The notes beneath the pieces are model-generated. The model saw only the letters and a list, made by a program, of their open reading frames with translations, ran no database searches and had not been told where the DNA came from. This document shows, in pieces, positions 26,783 to 37,855 of a DNA stretch of 64,000 bases; positions within the stretch are counted from its first letter, which is position 1, and each line of letters begins with the position of its first letter. Origin of the DNA: Roseospira visakhapatnamensis (lineage in GTDB: Bacteria > Pseudomonadota > Alphaproteobacteria > Rhodospirillales > Rhodospirillaceae); the NCBI RefSeq assembly GCF_014197915.1, contig NZ_JACIGK010000014.1, positions 61,608 through 125,607 of the forward strand, written 5' to 3'. Made by a program: the position numbers and the translations under genes.

Positions 26783-27509
26783 GGCGCGGGCGTACATCGG
26801 GGACGGCTGGCGACTGGTGGAAGCCCAGCATCTGGTCTCGACCCAGAAACTGGTGGACACGGCCGACGAACAGACCCTGCTCGAAGAAATCCTGGAAGAC
26901 ACCAAGCCGCCGGTGCCGCCCGAGTGTCGGCACGTGCACTATCTGCTGTTCACTCCGTTTCGGTACGGCCCGTATCCTCATGGCTCCCGATTTCGGCGGG
27001 CCGGCCGCACAGCCGGCGTGTTCTATGCCGCCGAGGCCGTGGAGACGGCGGTGGCCGAGATGGCCTTCTATCGCCTGCTGTTCTTCGCCGAATCGCCGGG
27101 CACGCCGTGGCCCGCCAACGCCGCGACATATGCCGCGTTCGCCGTGGCGCTGGAGACGACGCGGGCGCTCGACCTGACCGCGCCGCCGCTGAACAGGGAT
27201 CGGGCGATCTGGACCCATCCCACCGACCATGGTCCCTGCCAGACCCTGGCGGAGGCCGCGCGCGCGGCCAACATCGCCTTGCTGAAAGCGGACTCCGTGC
27301 GCGACCCCGAGCGGGGCGCCACCCTGGCGGCGCTGTCCTGCGCGGTCTTCGCGCGACCCGACCCGATCGGATGGCAGACGTGGTACCTGCGGCCCGGCCC
27401 GGCTGGCGTCCAGGCGGTGTGCGAATGGCCGTCCCAACGCCTGACATTCGGCCGCGACGCGTTCGCGGCCGATCCCCGGGTGATCGGCATGGTGTGGGCG
27501 CGATCGTAA
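26742..27509 (+). CDS. RES-domain toxin
   Basis: The 255-residue protein contains the RES domain: the start ARAYIGDGWRLVEAQH and the conserved FRYGPYPHGSRFRRAGRTAGVFYAAE with Arg and Tyr of the active site (quoted in parts: RFRRAG, GVFYAAE). The glutamate in AVAEMAFYRL and the later PCQTLAEAARA follow. RES toxins are related to ADP-ribosyltransferases and deplete cellular NAD. At 255 residues it is of the longer kind. It overlaps the antitoxin gene by 41 bases and ends 6 bases from the convergent chrA stop. Confidence 0.88.
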   Translation: MSLPTWTPDALASEARAYIGDGWRLVEAQHLVSTQKLVDTADEQTLLEEILEDTKPPVPPECRHVHYLLFTPFRYGPYPHGSRFRRAGRTAGVFYAAEAVETAVAEMAFYRLLFFAESPGTPWPANAATYAAFAVALETTRALDLTAPPLNRDRAIWTHPTDHGPCQTLAEAARAANIALLKADSVRDPERGATLAALSCAVFARPDPIGWQTWYLRPGPAGVQAVCEWPSQRLTFGRDAFAADPRVIGMVWARS

Positions 27510-27515
27510 CGGCCC

Positions 27516-28790
27516 CTATCCCAGACCCACCGCCCAACCCACCCCTGCGGCGGCCAGCACGACCAGCCAGGGCGGCGCCTTCCAGATGTGCAGGGCCAGG
27601 AAGGCGGCCAGCCCCAGGGCCACGTCGGCCGGGCCGGTTACCGCGCCGGTCAGGACGGGATCGTAGAAGGCGGCCAGCAGCAGCCCGACCACGGCGGCGT
27701 TGACGCCGGCGAGGGCCGCGCGCGCGGCCGGGTTGGCGCTGAGCCGCGCCCAGAAGGGCAGGGCGGCGAACAGCAGCAGGGCGCCCGGCAGGAAGATCGC
27801 CATCGTGCCCAGCAGCGCCAGCGCCAGGCCGGCGGCCACGCCGTCCCCGGCCGAGGCGCCCAGCCACGCCGAGATCGTGAACAACGGCCCGGGCACCGCC
27901 TGGGCCAGGCCATAGCCGGCCAGGAAGGTCTCGCGGTCCACCAGGCCGGTGGGCACCACCTCCGCCTGCAAGAGTGGCAAGACGACATGCCCGCCGCCGA
28001 ACACCAGGGCGCCGGCGCGGCTCAGGCCGTCGGCCAGGTGTACGGCGGTCGCCCCGGTCATCGTGGCCAGAATCGGCAGTCCGGCCAGCAGCACCACCAG
28101 CAGGCCCAGGCAGACCAGCGCCGCGCGCGGGCCCAGGCGCACGGTCAGGGCGCCGGGGGCCTGCACGGGGGCGTCGCGGACCACCGCCCAGCCCACCACC
28201 GCGCCGAGGGCGATGGCCGCGATCTGTCCCAGAACCGGCGGGAGTCCGGACAGCGGCGCCAGCAGCACCAGCCCCGCCGATCCCAGCGCCAGGGTGGCGC
28301 GCGGCCGGTCCGGGGCCAGGGTCCGGGCCATGCCCCAGACCGCCTGGGCGACCACGGCGGCGGCCACGATCTTCAGTCCGCGCAACCAGCCGGCGTCCGC
28401 CGCCGGGTCCAGCGCCGCCAGCCCCAGCGCGGCGGCCGCCAGCAGCAGGGCGGAGGGCAGGGTGAAGCCGATCCAGGCGGCCAGCGCCCCGGGCAGGCCG
28501 GCCCGATGCAGTCCGAGGCCGAGGCCGACCTGGCTGCTGGCCGGGCCGGGCAGGAACTGGCACAGCGCCACCAGGTCCGCATAGGCGGCGTCGCCCAGCC
28601 ACTTGCGCCGCTCCACCAACTCCGCGCGGAAATACCCCAGGTGGGCGATCGGTCCGCCGAAGCTGGTCAGCCCCAGGCGCAGGAACACCCAGAAGACGGA
28701 CCAGGCGGAGGCGTCCGCGCCGGGGGGTGGCGCCGCGTCGGCGGGGGGGGCGGCGGCGGGGACGGAATCGACGACGGGGGGACGGGGCAT
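27516..28790 (-). CDS. chrA: Chromate transporter, two-domain type
   Basis: The 424-residue membrane protein carries two homologous CHR domains. The first half has LRLGLTSFGGPIAHLGYF and the motif ALCQFLPGPASSQVGLGLG. The second half has GGGHVVLPLLQAEV and YGLAQAVPGPLFTISAWLG. About ten hydrophobic segments are seen. ChrA proteins extrude chromate across the inner membrane; some members have other anions as substrate. The ATG at 28790 has GGAG about 11 bases upstream. A longer in-frame start exists but would add a non-conserved basic stretch. No chrB gene is adjacent. Confidence 0.9.
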   Translation of the reverse strand: MPRPPVVDSVPAAAPPADAAPPPGADASAWSVFWVFLRLGLTSFGGPIAHLGYFRAELVERRKWLGDAAYADLVALCQFLPGPASSQVGLGLGLHRAGLPGALAAWIGFTLPSALLLAAAALGLAALDPAADAGWLRGLKIVAAAVVAQAVWGMARTLAPDRPRATLALGSAGLVLLAPLSGLPPVLGQIAAIALGAVVGWAVVRDAPVQAPGALTVRLGPRAALVCLGLLVVLLAGLPILATMTGATAVHLADGLSRAGALVFGGGHVVLPLLQAEVVPTGLVDRETFLAGYGLAQAVPGPLFTISAWLGASAGDGVAAGLALALLGTMAIFLPGALLLFAALPFWARLSANPAARAALAGVNAAVVGLLLAAFYDPVLTGAVTGPADVALGLAAFLALHIWKAPPWLVVLAAAGVGWAVGLG

Positions 28791-30063
<1,273 letters not shown>

Positions 30064-30177
30064 CCGTGGTCCCGGGGCGGCGGCGCGATCGCGCGTCGCC
30101 GCGCGGGCGGATGCACCGATGAATCGGGACACCCAAGATCGGGGACAACCGGATCTGGGAGACAGGGGAACCCAGGG

Positions 30178-31377
30178 ATGAACATTCATGAGTATCAGGC
30201 CAAGCAGGTGCTGGCCAAGTATGGAGTGCCGGTGCTGAAGGGCGGTGTGGCTTACACGCCCGAGGAAGCCGAGCAGGTGGCGCGCGGCCTGGACGGGCCG
30301 GTGTTCGTGGTCAAGAGCCAGATCCATGCCGGCGGACGCGGCAAGGGACGCTTCAAGGAGCCGGCGGCCGGCGACAAGGGCGGCGTGCGCCTGACCAAGT
30401 CGGTGGACGACGTGCGCGAGAACGCCGCGCAGATGCTGGGCAACACCCTGGTCACCCACCAGTCCGGCCCCGAGGGCAAGCAGGTCAAGCGCATCTACGT
30501 GGAAGACGGCTGCGACATTCAGCGCGAGCTGTACCTGTCCATGCTGATCGACAGGGCCACCAGCCGGGTCATCATCATGGCCTCCACCGAGGGCGGCATG
30601 GACATCGAGGAGGTGGCCGCCAAGACGCCCGAGAAGATCTTCACCGTGGCCATCGATCCGGTCACCGGCATCCAGCCGTTCCATTGCCGCAACGTGGCCT
30701 TCTCCCTGGGTCTCAAGGGCGACCAGGTGAAAAGCTGCACGCGCCTGCTGATGGCGCTGTATCGCGCCTTCACCGAGACCGACGCGGCCATGCTGGAGAT
30801 CAATCCGCTGGTGGTCACCGGGGCCGGCGGGGTGTTGCCGCTCGACTGCAAGATGAACTTCGATTCCAACGCCCTGTATCGCCATCCCGACATCTCGGAG
30901 ATGCGTGACGAGGACGAGGAAAACCCGGCCGAACTGGAAGCCACCAAGCACGACCTCAACTACATCAAGCTCGACGGCGCCATCGGCTGCATGGTGAACG
31001 GCGCCGGCCTGGCCATGGCCACCATGGACATCATCAAGCTCTATGGCGCCGAGCCGGCCAACTTCCTGGACGTGGGCGGCGGCGCCACCAAGGAGCGGGT
31101 GACCACGGCCTTCAAGATCATCCTGTCCGATCCCAACGTGGAGGGCATCCTGGTCAACATCTTCGGCGGCATCATGCGCTGTGACGTGATCGCCGAGGGC
31201 GTGGTCGCCGCCGCCAAGGAGGTCAGCCTGAACGTGCCGCTGGTGGTGCGCCTGGAGGGCACCAACGTGGACCTGGGCAAGAAGATCATGGCGGACTCGG
31301 GCCTGCCCATCATCGCCGCCGACAACCTGGCCGACGCCGCGCAGAAGGTCGTCGAGGCCGTCAAGGAGGCGCAATAA
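30178..31377 (+). CDS. sucC: Succinate-CoA ligase, beta subunit
   Basis: The 399-residue beta subunit carries the ATP-grasp fold. The opening [21 protein letters not shown], the ATP-binding [16 protein letters not shown], and the phosphate-binding [12 protein letters not shown] are all typical. The C-terminal CoA-ligase part contains [16 protein letters not shown]. With SucD it forms succinate and ATP or GTP from succinyl-CoA. The sucD start follows two bases after the stop, so the two are tightly coupled. It follows mdh by 114 bases. Confidence 0.97.
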   Translation: MNIHEYQAKQVLAKYGVPVLKGGVAYTPEEAEQVARGLDGPVFVVKSQIHAGGRGKGRFKEPAAGDKGGVRLTKSVDDVRENAAQMLGNTLVTHQSGPEGKQVKRIYVEDGCDIQRELYLSMLIDRATSRVIIMASTEGGMDIEEVAAKTPEKIFTVAIDPVTGIQPFHCRNVAFSLGLKGDQVKSCTRLLMALYRAFTETDAAMLEINPLVVTGAGGVLPLDCKMNFDSNALYRHPDISEMRDEDEENPAELEATKHDLNYIKLDGAIGCMVNGAGLAMATMDIIKLYGAEPANFLDVGGGATKERVTTAFKIILSDPNVEGILVNIFGGIMRCDVIAEGVVAAAKEVSLNVPLVVRLEGTNVDLGKKIMADSGLPIIAADNLADAAQKVVEAVKEAQ

Positions 31378-31379
31378 TC

Positions 31380-32255
31380 ATGGCTGTACTGGTCAATAAG
31401 GACACCCGCGTCATCTGTCAGGGCTTCACCGGCAGCCAGGGCACCTTCCATTCCGAGCAGGCGGTCGCCTATGGCACCAGGATGGTCGGCGGTGTCACCC
31501 CGGGCAAGGGTGGTGGCACCCACCTGGACCTGCCCATCTTCGACACCGTGGCCGAGGCCCGGGAGAAGACGGACTGCAACGCCTCCGTGATCTACGTGCC
31601 GCCGCCGTTCGCCGCCGACGCCATCCTGGAGGCGGTGGACGCCGGGATCGAACTGGTGGTGTGCATCACCGAGGGCATTCCGGTGATGGACATGGTCAAG
31701 GTCAAGCGCGCCCTGGCCCACTCCGGAACCCGGCTGATCGGTCCCAACTGCCCGGGGGTCATCACCCCGGACGAGTGCAAGATCGGCATCATGCCGGGCC
31801 ACATCCACAAGCGCGGTAAGATCGGCGTGGTGTCGCGCTCCGGCACCCTGACCTACGAGGCGGTGGCCCAGACCACGGCCGCCGGCCTGGGGCAGACCAC
31901 CTGCATCGGCATCGGCGGCGATCCGGTCAACGGCACCAACTTCATCGACTGCCTGGACCTGTTCCTGGGCGATGACGAGACCCAGGGCATCATCATGATC
32001 GGCGAGATCGGCGGTTCGGCCGAGGAAGAGGCCGCCGAGTTCCTGGCCCAGTCGAAGGTCAAGAAGCCCACGGTCGGCTTCATCGCCGGGCGCACCGCCC
32101 CTCCGGGCAAGCGCATGGGCCATGCCGGCGCCATCATCAGCGGCGGCAAGGGCACGGCGGACGCCAAGATCGAGGCCATGCGCGCCGCCGGCATCCATGT
32201 CGCCGACAGCCCGGCCGCGCTGGGCGAGACCATGTTGACGGCCATGAAGGGCTAA
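31380..32255 (+). CDS. sucD: Succinate-CoA ligase, alpha subunit
   Basis: The 291-residue alpha subunit binds CoA and carries the phosphohistidine. CoA-binding [14 protein letters not shown], the [16 protein letters not shown] segment, and the region with active histidine [17 protein letters not shown] are intact. [11 protein letters not shown] and [16 protein letters not shown] complete the pattern. It lies directly after sucC. The next gene, sucA, is 313 bases away and separated by a hairpin, so a transcript end or internal promoter may lie between. Confidence 0.97.
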   Translation: MAVLVNKDTRVICQGFTGSQGTFHSEQAVAYGTRMVGGVTPGKGGGTHLDLPIFDTVAEAREKTDCNASVIYVPPPFAADAILEAVDAGIELVVCITEGIPVMDMVKVKRALAHSGTRLIGPNCPGVITPDECKIGIMPGHIHKRGKIGVVSRSGTLTYEAVAQTTAAGLGQTTCIGIGGDPVNGTNFIDCLDLFLGDDETQGIIMIGEIGGSAEEEAAEFLAQSKVKKPTVGFIAGRTAPPGKRMGHAGAIISGGKGTADAKIEAMRAAGIHVADSPAALGETMLTAMKG

Positions 32256-32568
32256 TCCCGCCCGACCAGGCTTCCCCCCCGCGCCGGGCTCCACCACCGA
32301 AAATTGGGTTCGGTGTTCATCGGACGGTGGCACAACGGGGTGTGGGGGGATAGTCTGGTGTTTTCCGGTGACCGGCGCGGCGTGCCCGCCGGTCGCACTC
32401 CGGCCCGCTCCCCGGCGGCGGATCGGTTGCCAGCGAACGCTGTCCCCGGGCGGTTTTCGCGCCTTTTGGAAGAACCGACGCGCCGCGCTCCGGTCCCCCG
32501 GCTCCTCCGCGTCCGGGGGCCGCCACAAGAAGGGAACGCGGCGGCATGGCCGCGTCAGTCGCGTCACG
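32256..32568 (+). promoter_or_regulatory. Gap with inverted repeat between sucD and sucA
   Basis: CACCGAA and TTCGGTG, with the 7-base spacer AATTGGG, form a perfect inverted repeat at 32295-32315, 40 bases after the sucD stop. It could be an operator or an RNA hairpin that trims the sucCD message. The rest is GC-rich and holds no gene. AAGGGAA at about 32530 is too far from the sucA start to be its ribosome binding site, so sucA has only a weak site. Confidence 0.4.
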
Positions 32569-35514
32569 ATGGACAGTCTGTTCGAGTCGACCCTGCGCAC
32601 CTCCCTGCTCAACGGCGCCAACGCCACCTTCCTGGCGGAACTGTACGAACGCTATCTGGACGATCCGGACAGCGTGGACGCCGGCTGGCGGACCTTCTTC
32701 GAGGAGTTGCGCGACGCCCCCGAGGCCGTCCGCGCCGAGCGTCAGGGACCGTCCTGGACCCGCCACACCAGCCAGGTGATCGGCGCCGCCGACCCCGACG
32801 CGCCCCCGCCGGATAAGGGGAAGGGGAAGGCCGGCGACGCGGCGGCCCTGTCCGACGACGCGGCGCGCGCGCGCACGCTGGATTCCATCCGGGCGCTGAT
32901 GATGATCCGCGCCTACCGCGTGCGGGGCCATCTGGAGGCCAACCTGGATCCCCTCGGCCTGACCGAGCCGGAACCGCACCCCGAGCTGGACTACCGGTCG
33001 TACGGCTTCACCGAGGCCGACCTGGACCGCGAGATCTTCATCGACAACGTGCTGGGCCTGGAGACGGCGACGCTGCGCGACATCAACAAGGTGGTGCGCG
33101 AGACCTACTGTGGTCACATCGGCGTCGAGTTCATGCACATCCAGTACCCCGACCAGAAGGCCTGGGTTCAGAAGCGCGTCGAGAGCGAGTTGAACCGCAC
33201 CGCCTTCACCGACCTGGGTCGGCGCACCATCATGGAGCGCATCATCGAGGCCGAGACCTTCGAGCGCTTCCTGCACAAGAAGTACCCGGGCACCAAGCGC
33301 TTCGGCCTGGAGGGGGGTGAGTCCATCATCCCGGCCATTGAACAGATCCTGAAGCGCGGCAGCCAGCTCGACCTGGACAGCGTGGTGTTCGGCATGGCCC
33401 ACCGGGGCCGGCTCAACGTCCTGTCCAACGTGATGCACAAGCCGCTGGAGGCCATCTTCAGCGAGTTTCAGGGCCAGTCCAGCAATCCCGAGGACGTGCA
33501 GGGCTCCGGCGATGTCAAGTATCACCTGGGCACCTCGGCCGATCGACAGTTCGACGGCAAGACGGTGCACGTCACGTTGAACGCCAATCCCTCGCACCTG
33601 GAGGCGGTCAACCCCGTGGTGCTGGGCAAGGTGCGGGCCAAGCAGGCCCAGATCGGCGATACCGAGCGCAGGCGGGTCCTGGGCGTGCTGATCCATGGCG
33701 ACGCCGCCATGGCCGGACAGGGCGTGGTCGCCGAGTGCTTCGCCCTGGCCCATCTGACCGGCTACCGCACCGGCGGCACCATTCATCTGGTCATCAACAA
33801 TCAGATCGGCTTCACCACCAGCCCGCAGTACAGCCGCTCCGGCCAGTACTGCACCGACATCGCCAAGGTGATCCAGGCGCCGATCCTGCACGTCAACGGC
33901 GATAACCCGGAGGCCGTGGTGCACGCCGCGCGCGTGGCCGTGGAGTTCCGCCAGGAGTTCGGCACCGACGTGGTGCTGGACATCGTCTGCTACCGGCGCC
34001 AGGGCCACAACGAGGCCGACGAGCCCGCCTTTACCCAGCCGCGCATGTATGCCCACATCGCCCGCCACCCCAGCACGGTCGAAACCTACGGCCGCTATCT
34101 GGTGGACAATGGGTTGATGGAGCAGCGGGTGCTGGACGACCTGCACGCCGCGACGGTGGCGCGCATGGAGGCGGCCTTCGCCGCCAGCGGCGGCTATCGC
34201 CCCAACCGCGCCGACTGGCTGCTGGGCACCTGGGAGGGCCTGGAGGCGGCCTTCGGCGAGGAGGAGTACAAGCAGTACGCCACCGCCGCCAAGCCGCATG
34301 CCCTGGCCGAGGTGTTCAAGGCCATCTCCACCACGCCCGAGACCTTCGACGTCAACCCCAAGATCGCCCGCCAGCTCAAGGCCAAGGCCGCGATGCACGA
34401 AAGCGGCGAGGGCATCGACTGGGCCACCGCCGAGGCGCTGGCCTTCGGGACCCTGCTGCTGGACGGGCACGCGGTGCGGCTGTCGGGCCAGGATTGCGGG
34501 CGCGGCACCTTCTCCCAGCGCCACGCGGTGCTGGTGGACCAGACCAGCGAGGCGCGCTATCGCCCGCTCAACAACATTCGTGACGGCCAGGCGACGTTCG
34601 AGGCGCTGGACAGTCCGTTGTCGGAGTTCGCGGTGCTGGGCTTCGAGTACGGTTACGCGGCCCAGGATCCCATGGCGCTGGTGCTGTGGGAGGCGCAGTT
34701 CGGCGACTTCGCCAACGGCGCCCAGGTGATCTTCGATCAGTTCATCTCGGCGTCCGAGTACAAATGGCTGCGCATGTCCGGGCTTGTGGTGCTGCTGCCG
34801 CACGGCTACGAGGGTCAGGGACCGGAGCATTCGTCGGCGCGGCCCGAACGCTTCCTGCAATTGTGCGCCGAGGACAATCTGGTGGTCTGCAACCTGACCA
34901 CGCCGGCCAACTACTTCCATGCCCTGCGCCGCCAGCTTCGCCGCAACTTCCGCAAGCCCATGGTTCTGTTCTCGCCCAAGTCGCTGCTGCGCCACAAGCT
35001 GTGCGTCAGCGCGGTGGCCGACTTCCAGGACGGCAGCCGGTTCCGCCGGGTGCTGGGGGAAACCGACGATCTGGTGCCCGATGACGAGGTGCGCCGCGTG
35101 GTGCTGTGCACCGGCAAGGTCTACTATGACCTGTTGCAGGCCCGCCGCGAGCGGAACATCCGCGACGTCGCCCTGGTGCGGGTGGAACAGCTTTACCCCT
35201 GGCCTCGGGACGGCGTGCAGCGCGAACTGAAACGCTATCCGCGGGCCACCGTGATCTGGTGCCAGGAGGAACCGGCCAACATGGGCGCCTGGACGTTCGT
35301 GGACCGGCGGCTGCACTATGCCCTGGAGGACCTGCAACACGCCGAGCGACAGGCGCACTACGCCGGGCGCAGCGCGTCGGCCTCGCCGGCGACGGGCACG
35401 GCCCGGGTTCACCAGCAGGAACAGAACACCCTGGTCGACCAGGCCCTGACCTGGGACGTGGACGACCTGCCGCGTCCGTTCAGCCGGGCCACCGGCCTGT
35501 CGGCGGTGACCTGA
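32569..35514 (+). CDS. sucA: 2-oxoglutarate dehydrogenase E1 component
   Basis: The 981-residue thiamine-diphosphate enzyme decarboxylates 2-oxoglutarate. Its start DSLFESTLRTSLLNGANATF and the nearby AELYERYLDDPDSVD are typical of the alphaproteobacterial N-terminal arm. The active-site GMAHRGRLNVLSNV, VNPVVLGKVRAKQ, the ThDP motif with GDAAMAGQGVVAECF, and the NNQIGFT segment are present. The transketolase-like C-terminal half has GQDCGRGTFSQRHAVL and LPHGYEGQGPEHSSARPERF (quoted as two parts). The start has no good ribosome binding site. It stands upstream of sucB, with a DUF533 gene between. Confidence 0.96.
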   Translation: MDSLFESTLRTSLLNGANATFLAELYERYLDDPDSVDAGWRTFFEELRDAPEAVRAERQGPSWTRHTSQVIGAADPDAPPPDKGKGKAGDAAALSDDAARARTLDSIRALMMIRAYRVRGHLEANLDPLGLTEPEPHPELDYRSYGFTEADLDREIFIDNVLGLETATLRDINKVVRETYCGHIGVEFMHIQYPDQKAWVQKRVESELNRTAFTDLGRRTIMERIIEAETFERFLHKKYPGTKRFGLEGGESIIPAIEQILKRGSQLDLDSVVFGMAHRGRLNVLSNVMHKPLEAIFSEFQGQSSNPEDVQGSGDVKYHLGTSADRQFDGKTVHVTLNANPSHLEAVNPVVLGKVRAKQAQIGDTERRRVLGVLIHGDAAMAGQGVVAECFALAHLTGYRTGGTIHLVINNQIGFTTSPQYSRSGQYCTDIAKVIQAPILHVNGDNPEAVVHAARVAVEFRQEFGTDVVLDIVCYRRQGHNEADEPAFTQPRMYAHIARHPSTVETYGRYLVDNGLMEQRVLDDLHAATVARMEAAFAASGGYRPNRADWLLGTWEGLEAAFGEEEYKQYATAAKPHALAEVFKAISTTPETFDVNPKIARQLKAKAAMHESGEGIDWATAEALAFGTLLLDGHAVRLSGQDCGRGTFSQRHAVLVDQTSEARYRPLNNIRDGQATFEALDSPLSEFAVLGFEYGYAAQDPMALVLWEAQFGDFANGAQVIFDQFISASEYKWLRMSGLVVLLPHGYEGQGPEHSSARPERFLQLCAEDNLVVCNLTTPANYFHALRRQLRRNFRKPMVLFSPKSLLRHKLCVSAVADFQDGSRFRRVLGETDDLVPDDEVRRVVLCTGKVYYDLLQARRERNIRDVALVRVEQLYPWPRDGVQRELKRYPRATVIWCQEEPANMGAWTFVDRRLHYALEDLQHAERQAHYAGRSASASPATGTARVHQQEQNTLVDQALTWDVDDLPRPFSRATGLSAVT

Positions 35515-35607
35515 CCGGCGCTCCGCCGGTCGAGGAGTCCGGTGCCTTGACCGGTGTGCGAAGCCCGGTGTGCTTGTCCTGAAACCCCACGCAATCCAGG
35601 TGCCACG

Positions 35608-36348
35608 GTGAAATTCGACGCACAGAAGTTGCTGGATCAGTTCCTGGGGAGCGGGTCCGCCTCGGGGACGCCGCCCGCCGGGGCGGGGCGCCCGTCCGGA
35701 TCCTCGGGCGCCAATCCCCTGTCCGGTGTCGCGGGCGGCGCCCTGGCCGGAGGGCTGGCCGGCGTGCTGCTGGGCTCCAAGAAGGGGCGCAAGGTCGCCG
35801 GCACGGTCGCCACCTATGGGGGCATGGCGGTGGTCGGCGGCCTGGCCTGGAAGGCCTGGCGCGACTGGCAGGCCGGCCGGGCGGCCCCGCCCCCGGGCCA
35901 GGGACAGGCGCATGGACAGGCAACGCCTCAGGCACCACCCATGCCGCCGGCCGACAGTCCCTTCCTGCCGCCCCCCGATCGGCCGGATGCCATCCAGGAT
36001 CACAGTCAGACCCTGTTGCGGGCCATGATCACCGCCGCCAAGGCCGACGGCCACATTGACGGCGACGAGTACAGCCGCATTTTCGAGCAGCTGAACAGCA
36101 TGGGGCTCGATGCCGACGCCAAGGCGTTCGTCATGGACGAACTGGGCCGGCCCATGGATATCGGCGCCGTCACCGGGAGCGTCACGGGTCCCGAGATGGC
36201 CGCCGAGGTCTATGCCGCGTCGTTGCTGGCCATCGACCCCGACGGTCCGGCCGAACGGGGCTATCTGGCCATGCTCGCGGCCCAGCTTCGCCTCGACCCC
36301 GCGCTGGTCGATCATCTCCACGCGTCGGTGGCCGAGTCCACCGCCTGA
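35608..36348 (+). CDS. DUF533 (YebE-like) protein between sucA and sucB
   Basis: The 246-residue protein opens with [15 protein letters not shown], then a glycine-rich membrane-like segment ([21 protein letters not shown]) split by a basic turn. A Pro/Gln-rich linker at about residues 90-125 and a helical C-terminal domain follow, with [21 protein letters not shown] and a TerB-like acidic pattern. This is the DUF533/YebE layout, function unknown. The start is GTG, with AGG about 7 bases upstream. It lies on the same strand, 93 bases after sucA and 89 before sucB, inside the 2-oxoglutarate dehydrogenase gene run. Confidence 0.82.
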   Translation: MKFDAQKLLDQFLGSGSASGTPPAGAGRPSGSSGANPLSGVAGGALAGGLAGVLLGSKKGRKVAGTVATYGGMAVVGGLAWKAWRDWQAGRAAPPPGQGQAHGQATPQAPPMPPADSPFLPPPDRPDAIQDHSQTLLRAMITAAKADGHIDGDEYSRIFEQLNSMGLDADAKAFVMDELGRPMDIGAVTGSVTGPEMAAEVYAASLLAIDPDGPAERGYLAMLAAQLRLDPALVDHLHASVAESTA

Positions 36349-36437
36349 GGGGGACGGTCCCGCGCCGCGACTTACGACAGGGGCCCGAGCGCTGTCTCCT
36401 CGGACGTCCCAAGCAGGAAAGGATGGAAGGAACGCCG

Positions 36438-37694
36438 ATGGCCACCGACATCACCGTGCCCGCCCTGGGTGAATCCGTCAGCGAGGCCACCGTGGCCAAG
36501 TGGCTTAAGAAGGTCGGAGAGGCGATCGCCGCCGACGAGCCCCTGGTGGAACTGGAAACCGACAAGGTCACGGTGGAGGTCAACGCCCCGACCGCCGGCG
36601 CCCTGACCGAGATCGTCGCCGCCGAGGGCAGCGAGGTGGCGGTGGGCGCCCTTCTGGGACGCCTGGAGGCCGGCGCCTCCGGCACCACGGCCGCGACGCC
36701 CGTCCCCAAGGCCGAGGCGGCGCCCAAGGCCGAGGTGGCCTCCGCGCCGGAACCCGCCGCCGCCCCGGCGCCGGCCGGCACCGGAACCGCCAACCCCGAC
36801 CTGCCGCTGTCCCCGGCGGTGCGCAAGCTGGTGGCCGAGAACAGCCTGGACCCGGCGACCATCCCGGCTTCGGGCAAGGATGGCCGCCTGACCAAGGACG
36901 ACGTGCTTGGCCATCTTCAGCGGGCCAAGGCCGGCGCCGCGTCCGCCGCCCCGGCGACCGCCGCCGCGCCGGCCGCGTCCCGCGCGGATGATCCGCGCGA
37001 GGAACGGGTGCCCATGAGCCGCCTGCGCCGGCGCATCGCCGAGCGTCTCAAGCAGGCCCAGGACGACGCCGCCATGCTCACCACCTTCAACGAGGTGGAC
37101 ATGACGGCCATCCTGGACGTGCGCGCCCGCTATCGCGACGCTTTCGAGAAGCGGCACGGCGTGCGCCTGGGCTTCATGTCGTTCTTCGTCAAGGCGGCCG
37201 TCGCCGCGCTGCGGGAGTTCCCGACCGTCAACGCCGAGATCGACGGCACCGACATCGTCTACAAGAACTACTACGACATCGGCGTCGCGGTGGGCGGGCC
37301 GCAGGGCCTGGTGGTGCCGGTGGTGCGCGACTGCGACACCAAGAGCTTCGCCGAGATCGAGGTGGAAATCGCCGGCTTCGGCCGCAAGGCGCGCGACGGC
37401 AAGCTGACCATGGAGGAGATGACCGGCGGCACCTTCACCATCTCCAACGGGGGGGTCTACGGATCCCTGATGTCCACGCCCATCCTCAATCCGCCGCAGT
37501 CGGGCATCCTCGGCATGCACAAGACCATGCCGCGGCCGATGGTCATGCCCGATGGTTCCATCCAGGCGCGGCCGATGATGTACCTGGCGCTCAGCTACGA
37601 TCATCGACTTGTCGATGGCAAGGAAGCGGTGAGCAGTCTGGTGCGGATCAAGGAGGGGATCGAGGATCCGCAGAGGTTGCTGCTGGACACCTGA
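36438..37694 (+). CDS. sucB: 2-oxoglutarate dehydrogenase E2 (dihydrolipoamide succinyltransferase)
   Basis: The 418-residue E2 core subunit has one N-terminal lipoyl domain with the lipoylated lysine in [10 protein letters not shown]. An Ala/Pro linker follows, then a peripheral-subunit-binding domain ([27 protein letters not shown]), a second linker and the catalytic domain. The latter ends with [14 protein letters not shown], holding the active-site His and Asp. GGAAGG precedes the ATG by 7 bases. It accepts the succinyl group from SucA and works with the Lpd encoded next. Confidence 0.96.
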   Translation: MATDITVPALGESVSEATVAKWLKKVGEAIAADEPLVELETDKVTVEVNAPTAGALTEIVAAEGSEVAVGALLGRLEAGASGTTAATPVPKAEAAPKAEVASAPEPAAAPAPAGTGTANPDLPLSPAVRKLVAENSLDPATIPASGKDGRLTKDDVLGHLQRAKAGAASAAPATAAAPAASRADDPREERVPMSRLRRRIAERLKQAQDDAAMLTTFNEVDMTAILDVRARYRDAFEKRHGVRLGFMSFFVKAAVAALREFPTVNAEIDGTDIVYKNYYDIGVAVGGPQGLVVPVVRDCDTKSFAEIEVEIAGFGRKARDGKLTMEEMTGGTFTISNGGVYGSLMSTPILNPPQSGILGMHKTMPRPMVMPDGSIQARPMMYLALSYDHRLVDGKEAVSSLVRIKEGIEDPQRLLLDT

Positions 37695-37708
37695 GGCATA
37701 CCGACGGC

Positions 37709-37744
37709 GAGGCGTTCCGGGCATCGGAGCGCCTCTTCCCGTTT
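37709..37744 (+). terminator. Terminator or attenuator between sucB and lpd
   Basis: GAGGCGTTCCG and CGGAGCGCCTC form an 11-pair stem (one G-U wobble) with a 5-base loop, starting 14 bases after the sucB stop. TTCCCGTTT follows, a weak U-tract. It may end part of the transcripts or protect the sucB end, leaving lpd to be made at another level. Confidence 0.6.
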
Positions 37745-37855
37745 AAGGGGCGTGGACCCCTGAGTCGAAACCCCTGATCCATGCGGGGGAAGAACGGCGT
37801 GGCGGACGGATCCCTCCGGCCACGCCTCGAAAGCAAGACGGAAGGATAGGGACCG

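Noticed and set aside
32317..36321. Very long open frame on the minus strand opposite sucA
   Set aside because: It is antisense to a certain sucA and the DUF533 gene. High GC leaves antisense frames open, and the translated composition (His, Gln, Asp, Val) is the usual shadow of a GC-rich gene.
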